Below are positions 1 through 6,463 of a stretch of DNA of 7,302 nt, piece by piece (positions within the stretch are counted from its first letter, which is position 1; every line of letters starts with the position of its first letter). The DNA is taken from NCBI GenBank assembly GCA_050049355.1, contig JASFWK010000110.1, positions 1-7,302 of the forward strand, read 5' to 3'. The DNA comes from JASFWK01 sp050049355 (GTDB lineage Bacteria > Chloroflexota > Anaerolineae > B4-G1 > DUEL01). The notes beneath the pieces are model-generated. The model saw only the letters and a list, made by a program, of their open reading frames with translations, searched no databases and had not been told where the DNA came from. A program made the position numbers and the translations under genes.

Positions 1-12
1 CCACATCCAATA

Positions 13-23
13 GGGGGTCCCCC
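13..23. promoter_or_regulatory. 11-bp palindrome GGGGGTCCCCC
   Basis: A perfect odd palindrome with 5-bp arms of pure G and C. It lies about 3-13 bases downstream of the predicted leftward transcription start, a usual place for an operator. With only one central base it cannot form a full hairpin without opening arm pairs, so a DNA-level site is more likely than an RNA one. It may also be chance in GC-rich DNA. Confidence 0.25.
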
Positions 24-32
24 ACCCAAACG

Positions 33-60
33 ATTATACATCGAAAAGAGCTCAGCGCAA
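33..60 (-). promoter_or_regulatory. Possible leftward promoter at the window's left edge
   Basis: On the minus strand TTGCGC (60-55), a 16-nt spacer and a perfect TATAAT (38-33) form a candidate promoter firing out of the window, with a start near position 26. The -35 matches the consensus weakly. It suggests another minus-strand gene to the left, but the edge prevents confirmation. Confidence 0.35.
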
Positions 61-189
61 AACGTCGCCCAAGTATTTCTATAGTCGAATGAACACGCGC
101 GCGGCGGCGGTTTCCTTGCGGCAGTGTCAAACGGCGGGATCGCCTGATCAGCCATTCTTTGTCCAGATCTCAGTGGTGATGGGACGCGC

Positions 190-441
190 TCACGGGGTGC
201 CCTCCGTTTGCTCGGTGTAGAACTTGTAGGCGTCCTCCACGGTTCGCAACTTCCAGGCTGCTTCCATAGGGATGCAGATGCCCATTTCCTCCAGCCGGAG
301 CATCATCTCTACCAGCTGGATCGAGTCGGCCAACAGATCTTCTGTGAAGGAAGCATCAGGCACCACCTGCTCCTCGTCCACGTCTAACTCCTCCGCCACG
401 ATCCTGCGGAACTCCTCGAGGGTTATCCTCCGTTTTGTCAC
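190..441 (-). CDS. Dedicated acyl carrier protein (AcpR-like)
   Basis: An 83-residue cytoplasmic acyl carrier protein, close to the usual 75-85 residues. The phosphopantetheine site is at Ser40 in the stretch EDLLADSIQLVE (residues 34-45), where the usual DSL is DSI. The loop between helices 2 and 3 reads LEEMGICIP, one residue shorter than the common LEEEFGIEIP form, followed by the conserved TVEDA near residue 67. It starts with GTG at 441, sharing GTGA with the ligase stop, and has a good Shine-Dalgarno GGAGG at 449-453, 7 nt upstream. Position and translational coupling say it is the acyl carrier for the adjacent ligase and acyltransferase rather than the housekeeping AcpP of fatty acid synthesis. 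In Caulobacter a dedicated ACP works with an acyl-ACP synthetase and ceramide synthase. That this protein does the same is inference; that it is an ACP is near certain. Confidence 0.93.
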   Translation of the reverse strand: MTKRRITLEEFRRIVAEELDVDEEQVVPDASFTEDLLADSIQLVEMMLRLEEMGICIPMEAAWKLRTVEDAYKFYTEQTEGTP

Positions 442-2075
442 CGATCTTCCTCCCCCAGCTGCTCAAGTGCCATCTGGCGTAACCGAAATTTCTGGGGCTT
501 CCCGGTGGACGAACGTGGAAAGTCCTCCACAAAGCGCACCACTTGGGGTATCTCGTAGGTCTCCAGAGTTCCCCGGCCTTTCTCCCGTACGTCGTGGGGG
601 CTCAGCTTGGCACCCTCCTCTGGAATGACGAAGGCCCACACCTCCTCGCCGCCCAATTCGCTCGGTATTCCCAGTACCGCTACCTCACGGATGTCTGGGT
701 GGGCAGCCAGCTGGCGCTCGACCTCCGTGGGATAGATGCTTCGACCGCCGCGAATGATGACGTCCTTCTTCCGGCCCACGATCCGCAGATACCCTTGCTC
801 GTCCATCACCGCCAGGTCCCCGGTGTGATACCAGCCCTCGCTGTCCACTGCCTCCTCTGTTAGCTCTGGTGCGCCCCAGTAGCCCTCCATCACGCTCTCC
901 CCTCGAACGGCCAGCTCCCCTACCTCCCCCCGCGGCAGGGGCTCTCCCTCTTCATCGAGGATACGCACGTCGATGCCAGGCATCGGCTGACCCACCGTCT
1001 CCGCCTGCAAGTCGTCGGGGTCGCCCAGGCTCGTGGCGGCGATTCCGCCGCCCAACTCGGTGGCCCCAAAGCCGATGTGCATTGCGCAGCCGAAGCGCCG
1101 CTGCACCTCCCGCGCCAGGTCTGGCGGACAGGGAGCGGAGCCAGTGCCGCAGATGAGTAAGGAGGAGAGGTCATATTGGTCAACATCGGTCAAGCGGAGC
1201 ATGATCGCCAGGGCTGTCGGCACCGCTATCAGTACGGTGACTCGCTCCTGCTGGATCAACTCGAGGGCCTCTGTCGGGTGGAAGTATGGCTGAATCACCA
1301 ATGTATCTCCCATCAGCAGTGCCTGGAGAAAAGCCTCGATGCCAGTGACTGTGTGGAAGCCGACAGTGGATAGGAAGACCTGCGGGCGCCCGGCCGCCCT
1401 CAGAAGCCGTTCGCGATAGCGCATAAGAGCCCATCCCATTCGGGGAAGCTGATCCAAAGTGGGGCGCCGGCTCCAAAGCTCCCGCAGTTTGAGGCTGGCG
1501 ACGACAGGGGCGATGAGACTGCGATGGGCGTGCATTGCTCCCTTTGGGGTGCCGGTGGTTCCGGAGGTGTAGAGGATGGCCAGAAGATCGTCCGGGGTCA
1601 CTTCGGGCGGTGGGAGTGGCTCCTCAACTCCCAAGCTATCCAGCTCTCCAGCCAAGGAGAGGTCGGATGAGTCGGTTACCACCAGCAATGTGGCTTCGGG
1701 CAGGGTCTCGCAGACCTGTACTGGAGGCGGTTCCCGCGTCACCAGCAGGGCGGGAAGGGTCTGTTCTATCACCCTTGACACCCGCTGGGGACGGGCTCTC
1801 GGATCCAGGGGTACCGCGACGGCGCCTCGTTCTGCTGCGGCGAAGAAGAGGGTGACGAACTCGACGCCAGGGGGAAGCAGGAAAAGTACCCGATCCTCGT
1901 GGCCCACCCCAACCTGGCCGAGTGAAGCGGCGGCGCGGTCCACCTGCTCCTGAAATTGCCCGTAGGTCAGCCGCAGCGAGCCGCAGACCAGCGATTCCTG
2001 TTCGGGGCGATCCTCCGTGATCCGCCGCAGAGCCTGCCCCATTGTCATCTGGGTGGTCAGCGTCGGTGTAGCCAT
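438..2075 (-). CDS. AMP-forming acyl ligase (class I adenylate-forming; probable fatty acyl-ACP/CoA synthetase)
   Basis: A 545-residue ANL-superfamily enzyme of normal length with no signal peptide. It would activate a carboxylic acid, probably a fatty acid, as acyl-AMP and pass it to a thiol. Visible core motifs are the ATP P-loop YTSGTTGTPKG (169-179), GFGATE (335-340), YHTGD with Asp420 for ribose binding (416-420), the hinge region GRKKDVIIRGG (434-444) then IYPTEVE, and the C-terminal catalytic lysine Lys526 in RSSTGK. All key residues are present. An Arg-rich stretch at about 198-230 appears to be an insertion of some 20 residues between the P-loop and the FH segment (240-241). It starts 13 bp after the acyltransferase stop with only a weak purine-rich Shine-Dalgarno (AAAGAAG), suggesting coupling to the gene before it. 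Its stop overlaps the ACP start. The ACP neighbour favours acyl-ACP ligase over acyl-CoA ligase; substrate chain length cannot be read from sequence. Confidence 0.93.
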   Translation of the reverse strand: MATPTLTTQMTMGQALRRITEDRPEQESLVCGSLRLTYGQFQEQVDRAAASLGQVGVGHEDRVLFLLPPGVEFVTLFFAAAERGAVAVPLDPRARPQRVSRVIEQTLPALLVTREPPPVQVCETLPEATLLVVTDSSDLSLAGELDSLGVEEPLPPPEVTPDDLLAILYTSGTTGTPKGAMHAHRSLIAPVVASLKLRELWSRRPTLDQLPRMGWALMRYRERLLRAAGRPQVFLSTVGFHTVTGIEAFLQALLMGDTLVIQPYFHPTEALELIQQERVTVLIAVPTALAIMLRLTDVDQYDLSSLLICGTGSAPCPPDLAREVQRRFGCAMHIGFGATELGGGIAATSLGDPDDLQAETVGQPMPGIDVRILDEEGEPLPRGEVGELAVRGESVMEGYWGAPELTEEAVDSEGWYHTGDLAVMDEQGYLRIVGRKKDVIIRGGRSIYPTEVERQLAAHPDIREVAVLGIPSELGGEEVWAFVIPEEGAKLSPHDVREKGRGTLETYEIPQVVRFVEDFPRSSTGKPQKFRLRQMALEQLGEEDR

Positions 2076-2088
2076 TCTTCTTTCGGAC

Positions 2089-3225
2089 CTAGAGGGTCAG
2101 TTGATAGACTCGAAAGTGCTTATACAGCTCCGCGCCTAGTCGTTGGGCAGCCAGGTTCACCATCACATTGTACTCGGAAGTCACCGAGCCATCAAGCCAC
2201 TCGTACCCCCCAGCGAGGAAGCCGCGCAGAACCGCCATGTACAGTAGGGCATCGATTCCCCGCAAGCGGTAGGATTCCAGCACGCCCATCAGTTTGAAGG
2301 TCACGACTTCGATCTGTTGGACTAGCCGGCCCACGCGGAGCCAGTTGAAGGGGAGGAGGCGGCCATTGAGGTGGATCAGCACCTGGTTTATGTCTGGCAC
2401 CGCCACGCAGAACCCGACTGGTCGTCCATCTACCTCTGCGATGAGGGCCAGGTTCGGGTCAATGAACCGCTTCAGCTTCCCCGCCATCTGCCGGAATTCC
2501 GCCTCTGGCATCGGTACGTGGTCGGGCATGTGGGTCAGGGTTTCGTTGAACAACCGGTGGGCGATGCTGATCTCCCGATCCCACTTCTCCAACTGGATCT
2601 TGCGGACCGTGGCGCCGCCGATACGTTGGGCAGCCTCCGCCACTCGCCGCAGCTCGGCAGGCAGAGCATTCAGGTCCTCCCCGATCTGCGAGCGGAACGC
2701 TCGGTAGGCATAGAGATCCTGATGCTTCTCCATCCCGTAGCGTTCCATAAACTTGGCGTAGTATGGCGGGGTGTGGGATTCCAGCATCACCGGCGGACAG
2801 TCGGCGCCGTCGACAAGGACGCCTGGTTCCATGCTGTTGCTGAAGTTCATGGGTCCGCGCATTCTCTCTGCACCCCGCTCCCGCAGCCACGCAGCAGCTG
2901 TATCCAATAGCTGCGTCGCCACCGAGTAATCCCGAACGACCTCAAAGAAACCGAAGCCTCCCACCGGCTCGCCCAGGTGTTCCACAACCCAGTGATCGTA
3001 GAAGGCGGCAATTCTTCCTACCACCTTTCGTCCCTGCCGGGCAAGAAACAGGGCCGCGTCGGCATGTTGAAAGAAAGGGTTGTGCTGCGGGTGCAGCGTG
3101 CTCAACTGCTCGGTGATCAGCGGCGGCACCCAGTTGGGATCGCCGCGGTAGATACGCCAGGGAAAGCGCACAAAGGTTCGCCGGTCCAGACGGCCGCTCA
3201 CTGGTCGGATGACAAGTTCTGACAT
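2089..3225 (-). CDS. YghO / bacterial ceramide synthase-like GNAT-fold acyltransferase
   Basis: A 378-residue soluble protein without a signal peptide or clear membrane span. It matches my recollection of the YghO/BcerS-like family, whose characterised members include the Caulobacter ceramide synthase that N-acylates a long-chain base. Family-type blocks are PWRIYRGDPNWVPPL (22-36), NPFFQHADAALFLA (49-62), GRIAAFYD (70-77), GFGFFE (90-95), RGPMNFSNSMEPGVLVDG (123-140), HTPPYYAKFMERYGM (151-165), DLYAYR (170-175), and a C-terminal GNAT half with EVDGRPVGF (264-272) and a final block around N353 to LYKHFRVYQ (367-375). ATG at 3225 is preceded by a strong Shine-Dalgarno, AGGAGGGGG at 3234-3242, 8 nt upstream. 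It leads the unit with the acyl ligase and ACP, which fits use of an acyl-ACP donor. The acceptor amine is unknown: a sphingoid base is the best-precedented guess, other amino lipids are possible. Confidence 0.75.
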   Translation of the reverse strand: MSELVIRPVSGRLDRRTFVRFPWRIYRGDPNWVPPLITEQLSTLHPQHNPFFQHADAALFLARQGRKVVGRIAAFYDHWVVEHLGEPVGGFGFFEVVRDYSVATQLLDTAAAWLRERGAERMRGPMNFSNSMEPGVLVDGADCPPVMLESHTPPYYAKFMERYGMEKHQDLYAYRAFRSQIGEDLNALPAELRRVAEAAQRIGGATVRKIQLEKWDREISIAHRLFNETLTHMPDHVPMPEAEFRQMAGKLKRFIDPNLALIAEVDGRPVGFCVAVPDINQVLIHLNGRLLPFNWLRVGRLVQQIEVVTFKLMGVLESYRLRGIDALLYMAVLRGFLAGGYEWLDGSVTSEYNVMVNLAAQRLGAELYKHFRVYQLTL

Positions 3226-3311
3226 GGTCCCTACCCCCTCCTGCTCTCAGCGGATTGCCGCTTGGGGCTGTTGTGGAAGGAAGCCCGCGTCTGAGTTGCC
3301 AGGTCTTCATG

Positions 3312-3331
3312 GCTCGTCCTCGCTGACGAGC
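3312..3331 (-). other. Intercistronic stem-loop between surface protein and acyltransferase genes
   Basis: Perfect 7-bp arms GCTCGTC (3312-3318) and GACGAGC (3325-3331) enclose a 6-nt loop, 7 nt after the stop codon at 3339. No T-run follows on the minus strand, so it is not a standard intrinsic terminator. It may attenuate, protect the upstream mRNA end, or mark a processing point in a polycistronic transcript. No promoter was recognised in the 113-bp gap 3226-3338. Confidence 0.4.
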
Positions 3332-3338
3332 GGATGTA

Positions 3339-3953
3339 TCACCGACTGCGCTCCCACACCGCTACCTGGGTGAACGCAACTCGAACCTCTCCCCCTTCAA
3401 GGCGGCTCGCCCACAATCCCACGTCTCCGGCGGGTCCCATGTCGTCCGGAAGCGAGCCAGCGTACTCGTCGTTGACCCAGAAATGACAGGTGCCGCCTGC
3501 GCAGGAGAGGCGAAGCCGGTTGGCGGCCCGGCCTCGGCGGATGTGGGGAAACTGGTGCCACTCTAGCAAGGGGACCTCCGTATGGCCTTCCATCCGCACC
3601 ACCGACAGGTAGCCATCTGCACTCACTGCAAAGACGGCGTATCGATCGGAATCCTGAGCACGGAAGGCCAGGCCGTATCCGTTCAACCTCCCGCTGCTCA
3701 GGGGGGCTGCTGTCGCCTCTAGTGTGAACGAGCCCACTGGTCGGTCCAGTAAGTGGACCGCTTGGCCGCCAGGCGGCGGAACTCGCAGGAGGAGCTCGTC
3801 GCGCGATTGCCAGGTCGCAGGCGCGGCGGGGCGAGGGTCGTTCCACCCCGCGCCCACGCCGACCGCGAGTACGAGGCCTCCGGTCAGCGGCAGAGTGAGC
3901 GCAAGCAAGGTCCCCCTCCAGAGCCAGCGGGGTGGGCCGCATTCATATGCCAC
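3339..3953 (-). CDS. Membrane-anchored extracytoplasmic protein with concanavalin/LamG (DUF1080-like) domain
   Basis: A 204-residue protein with one hydrophobic segment at about 11-35 (WLWRGTLLAL onward) and no lipobox cysteine nearby, so a signal anchor or uncleaved signal peptide with the rest outside the membrane. Residues about 63-202 look like a beta-sandwich of the concanavalin/GH16-like kind: VGSFTLEATA (73-82), NGYGLAFRAQDSDRYAVFAV (91-110), GYLSVVR (114-120), NRLRLSC (145-151), CHFWVNDEYAG (156-166), GDVGLWA (176-182) and VAFTQVAVWE (192-201). Such modules usually bind ligands; no glycoside hydrolase catalytic pair was identified. Cys151 and Cys156 could form a disulfide. Start is GTG at 3953 with Shine-Dalgarno GGAGGGG at 3961-3967, 7 nt away, and it overlaps the permease end by 11 nt in a different frame, so the two are co-transcribed. 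Ligand and role are unknown. Confidence 0.8.
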   Translation of the reverse strand: MAYECGPPRWLWRGTLLALTLPLTGGLVLAVGVGAGWNDPRPAAPATWQSRDELLLRVPPPGGQAVHLLDRPVGSFTLEATAAPLSSGRLNGYGLAFRAQDSDRYAVFAVSADGYLSVVRMEGHTEVPLLEWHQFPHIRRGRAANRLRLSCAGGTCHFWVNDEYAGSLPDDMGPAGDVGLWASRLEGGEVRVAFTQVAVWERSR

Positions 3954-6225
3954 GGCCTGGCCCCTCCAACATCTGCCGCAACCGGGACCTCAACGGCCAG
4001 TATCTCTTGGTCATAATGACCGTCTTGGTGCACTCCCGAGCTACCGTCTCCGGTATGGAGCCGAAGAGCCGCTGCTCAAAGATACCCCCTGCGGTGGCGC
4101 CGATCATGACCAGATTGTGGTCTCCGGACTCTTGCAGGATGCCTGTGGCAACGTCCCCAGCGCGCACGACCCGTCGGTTCAGGGGATACTTGTAGTGATC
4201 GGCCACGTCGGCCAGCACGCGCTCGGCTCGGACCAACTCCACCTCATCGGCGACTTCCGACACAACGTGCACCAGTGTGATCACCGAATCCTCGCCGCTT
4301 TCGGCCTTGAACTGGCGAGCCTGAGAAATGGCCAGCTCGATGGCCAGCACGGAGTGAGGGCCGCCGGCGGTGGCGACGAGGATTCGTCGCGGGCGCTCCC
4401 GTTTGCGGAAGCGAACCACCGCCAGGTCGCAGGGTGGGTCCTTGGCCACCAGGTCAATCACGCTGCCGAAAGCCGCGTTAGGATCGGTGGTGTGACCGGG
4501 CCAACTCAGGATCATCAGGTCGGCGGCTCGCTCTCGAGCGGTCTCAATGATGGCGGAGGCGGGGTTACGTCCCAGCCGGATCATGGTGTGCACCGGCGCG
4601 TCGTATCGCTTCGCCTCCTCGATAACCTCCTCCAGGATTGGTTTCCCCTGCTTCAGGAAGAAACGCCCGTCGCGAATGCCCAGCTGGGTCGGCACGCGTA
4701 CGACGTGGAGGGCAAACACCTCTCCATCTCGATCCTTCGCCACTGCAGAGCCCAGAATGCCCAGCAACTGTGCCTGGCGAACGTCGGCGACCGGGATGAG
4801 GACCGAGTATTGAGTGACAGCGACGATCTCCTCGTGGATGACTCGCACCGGTTCCGGCATGGCCTCCGCCCGCGCTGCATACGTCAAGTAGAAGGCCGTT
4901 CCCAGTCCCATCCAGATCAGAGTCGCGTACCAGGCGACCGGGCTGAGGTTGAAGAGGTAAGCGGAGAGGAAGAGCTGGAACGCGAGTCCCACGAGTGGGA
5001 AGAGTGGCATAAGTGGCACTCGGAACGGCCGCGGGACGTCGGCTCGACGGCGCCGAAGTGTGATGACGGTGATGTTGACCAGCATGAACAGAAGCATGAA
5101 CATGATGTCCGCCGAACTGGCCACATCCCGAATGGGCAACAGGACTGCCATCAAGATGGCCAACCCACCGGAGAAGACGATTGCCCAATGAGGGGTGTGG
5201 CGAACCGGATGGACTTTGCCAAAGAACCCCGGTAGATCTCGGTTGCGCCCCATGGCGAAGCAGACGCGGGAAGAAGAGTAGACAGTCGCATTTAGGGCGG
5301 AGAGGGTAGACATCAGGCCACCGATGAGAAGGATGACGGAGCCAAGGGGCATCAGCCAGTTGGCGGCCTCCACCACCCCCTGTTCCTCGTGCAGGCCGAG
5401 AAACTGCCAGGAAGGGCTCCCATCGGGGGGCTGCAGAGCCCCAAGCAGCACGAAGGCGACCAGGAGATAGGTGACGACGACGATGCCAATGGCACCGAAC
5501 ATGGCGCGAGGGATGTTCCGGTCGGGGTCTATCACCTCCTCGCCGGACTGGGCGATGATCTCGTAGCCCTGGAAGGCGATGGCGGTCAACCCCATAGCCA
5601 CCAGGACCCCGTGGAGGCCGCGCGGTAGAAATGGGGTGAATTCGGAAGTCCAGTTCGGACGAAGGAGAAGAGCGCGCAGCCCGAAGGCCACCAGTACCCC
5701 CAGGATGAGCACCTTCGCCAGGGTGACGATGTTGCCAACCTTGCCGGCCTCTGAGGATCCCCGGTAGTTGATATAGGTGAAGAGCAGAGCCGCCAGGACA
5801 GCCAGTACAATGCTCATCGTCTTCTCGGAGAGCCCAAAGAACGATACTTGGGCCATCAGGAGTAGGCGGGCGGCGAAGGAGCCGAAGCCGAGGGAGTAGA
5901 GGCTGCAGGCCACGGAGTGGGCGAACCAATCCATCCATCCGCTGAGGAAGCCGAAGTACGGGGAGAGCCCTTCGCGTACCCAAGGGTACCCGCCGCCGGC
6001 TTCAGGGAAGGCTGCGCCTAATTCGGCGTAGCTGGCGGCGGTGAACAGGGTGACCATGCCGTTAAGCAGGAACGCCAGCAGAAGAGCCGGTCCCGCCTCT
6101 TCCGCCGCAAGCCCTGTCAGCACGAAGATGCCTGCTCCGATCATCCCTCCAACGCCGATCATCGTAATGTCAAACAGGCTCAGGTCGCGGGTCAGCGCGA
6201 CCTTGACTTCCTCGCGCGTGGCCAC
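3943..6225 (-). CDS. APC-family amino acid permease with C-terminal tandem USP domains
   Basis: A 760-residue fusion from a GTG start at 6225. Residues about 14-450 form an APC-superfamily amino acid/cation transporter with roughly 12 membrane spans. The unwound TM1 motif GVGGMIGAGIF is at 24-34 and a TM6-like AIAFQGYEIIAQSGEEV at 215-231 leads into DPDRNIPRA. Two cytoplasmic universal stress protein domains follow: USP1 about 473-606 with a loop S574-x2-G577-x9-G587-S588, and USP2 about 614-738 with G709-x2-A712-x9-G722-S723. Each differs from the nucleotide-binding G-x2-G-x9-G-S motif at one glycine, so nucleotide binding is plausible but altered. USP domains on transporters are thought to be regulatory; the substrate cannot be assigned. 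The frame also allows a TTG start at 6276, but that codon overlaps the candidate -10 box, while GTG 6225 has an excellent Shine-Dalgarno and brings TM1 close to the N-terminus as in the family. Confidence 0.92.
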   Translation of the reverse strand: MATREEVKVALTRDLSLFDITMIGVGGMIGAGIFVLTGLAAEEAGPALLLAFLLNGMVTLFTAASYAELGAAFPEAGGGYPWVREGLSPYFGFLSGWMDWFAHSVACSLYSLGFGSFAARLLLMAQVSFFGLSEKTMSIVLAVLAALLFTYINYRGSSEAGKVGNIVTLAKVLILGVLVAFGLRALLLRPNWTSEFTPFLPRGLHGVLVAMGLTAIAFQGYEIIAQSGEEVIDPDRNIPRAMFGAIGIVVVTYLLVAFVLLGALQPPDGSPSWQFLGLHEEQGVVEAANWLMPLGSVILLIGGLMSTLSALNATVYSSSRVCFAMGRNRDLPGFFGKVHPVRHTPHWAIVFSGGLAILMAVLLPIRDVASSADIMFMLLFMLVNITVITLRRRRADVPRPFRVPLMPLFPLVGLAFQLFLSAYLFNLSPVAWYATLIWMGLGTAFYLTYAARAEAMPEPVRVIHEEIVAVTQYSVLIPVADVRQAQLLGILGSAVAKDRDGEVFALHVVRVPTQLGIRDGRFFLKQGKPILEEVIEEAKRYDAPVHTMIRLGRNPASAIIETARERAADLMILSWPGHTTDPNAAFGSVIDLVAKDPPCDLAVVRFRKRERPRRILVATAGGPHSVLAIELAISQARQFKAESGEDSVITLVHVVSEVADEVELVRAERVLADVADHYKYPLNRRVVRAGDVATGILQESGDHNLVMIGATAGGIFEQRLFGSIPETVARECTKTVIMTKRYWPLRSRLRQMLEGPGRGI

Positions 6226-6240
6226 TCTCTCTTCTCCTCT
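6226..6240 (-). promoter_or_regulatory. Ribosome binding site fixing the permease start at GTG 6225
   Basis: On the minus strand this reads AGAGGAGAAGAGAGA directly before GTG. The GAGGAG core sits about 8 nt from the start codon, ideal spacing. The upstream in-frame TTG at 6276 has no comparable site, so this element decides the start. Confidence 0.8.
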
Positions 6241-6251
6241 GTCGTGGAAGG

Positions 6252-6272
6252 ACCGGCTGGATTTTGGCCGGT
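6252..6272 (-). promoter_or_regulatory. Inverted repeat ACCGGC-N9-GCCGGT at the start of the permease leader
   Basis: Perfect 6-bp arms at 6252-6257 and 6267-6272 flank 9 nt. The element lies between the -10 box and the ribosome binding site, roughly at the predicted first transcribed bases. It could be an operator for a dimeric repressor or an RNA hairpin at the 5' end of the mRNA. The arms are visible directly; the role is inferred. Confidence 0.45.
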
Positions 6273-6275
6273 GCA

Positions 6276-6302
6276 ATTATAGCATAACTCCCCTGCAGTC
6301 GA
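6276..6302 (-). promoter_or_regulatory. Candidate promoter for the leftward permease operon (extended -10)
   Basis: A perfect TATAAT lies at 6281-6276 on the minus strand, preceded by TGC (6284-6282), giving an extended -10 (TGnTATAAT). The best -35 is weak: TCGACT at 6302-6297 with a 15-nt spacer, acceptable for an extended -10 promoter. Transcription would start near 6269, leaving a leader of about 44 nt to the GTG at 6225. No equally good promoter was seen between the five leftward genes, so this may drive all of them. Confidence 0.6.
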
Positions 6303-6463
6303 TAGCGAAAGACATTTTGAGGTTCTCGAGCAGGAGACCTAGCCCTTGGCGAGGCTGAGAATGGTGTCCTACCCTGGCTGCTTGGTTGGGTGAGCGATTC
6401 TCTAGGGCTTTGACCATGGCGGGCGCGATCTGCTCTCCGGGTGTGCATTTCCTATCTTGTCGT

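Larger units (their letters stand above)
1..189. other. Left-edge region downstream of the acyl carrier gene, no confident gene
   Basis: After the ACP stop at 190 there is no strong intrinsic terminator. A minus-strand frame starting at ATG 155 stays open to position 1 (51 codons), but it has a weak ribosome site, mixed third-base usage unlike the neighbouring genes, rare AGA/AGG codons and no family resemblance I recognise. The same bases contain a TATAAT that would be superfluous inside a gene. The region is best read as intergenic with a possible leftward promoter. Confidence 0.4.

Noticed and set aside
125..130. Perfect TTGACA on the minus strand downstream of the ACP gene
   Set aside because: The sequence at the required spacing is CCGCCG, so there is no -10 box to go with it.
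133..144. GGCG-ATCC-CGCC hairpin after the ACP gene as a terminator
   Set aside because: The stem is only 4 bp and is followed by just three T's, too weak for an intrinsic terminator call.
3397..3942. Minus-strand frame of 181 codons overlapping the surface protein gene
   Set aside because: The other frame (3339-3953) has the signal anchor, beta-sandwich motifs and a well placed Shine-Dalgarno; this one is low-complexity Arg/Pro/Ser.
3724..5235. Long plus-strand open frame of 503 codons opposite the permease and surface protein genes
   Set aside because: It is antisense to two convincing genes, is rich in His, Gln, Arg and Asp as expected from the opposite strand of GC-rich coding DNA, and shows no domain or motif.
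4565..5983. Minus-strand open frame of 472 codons within the permease gene
   Set aside because: It is the alternate frame of the permease, Arg/Pro/His-rich and without motifs; the permease frame has clear APC and USP features.
6226..6276. Longer permease start at TTG 6276, adding 17 residues
   Set aside because: The TTG overlaps the candidate -10 box, lies before the predicted transcript start and has no ribosome site, whereas GTG 6225 has an ideal one.
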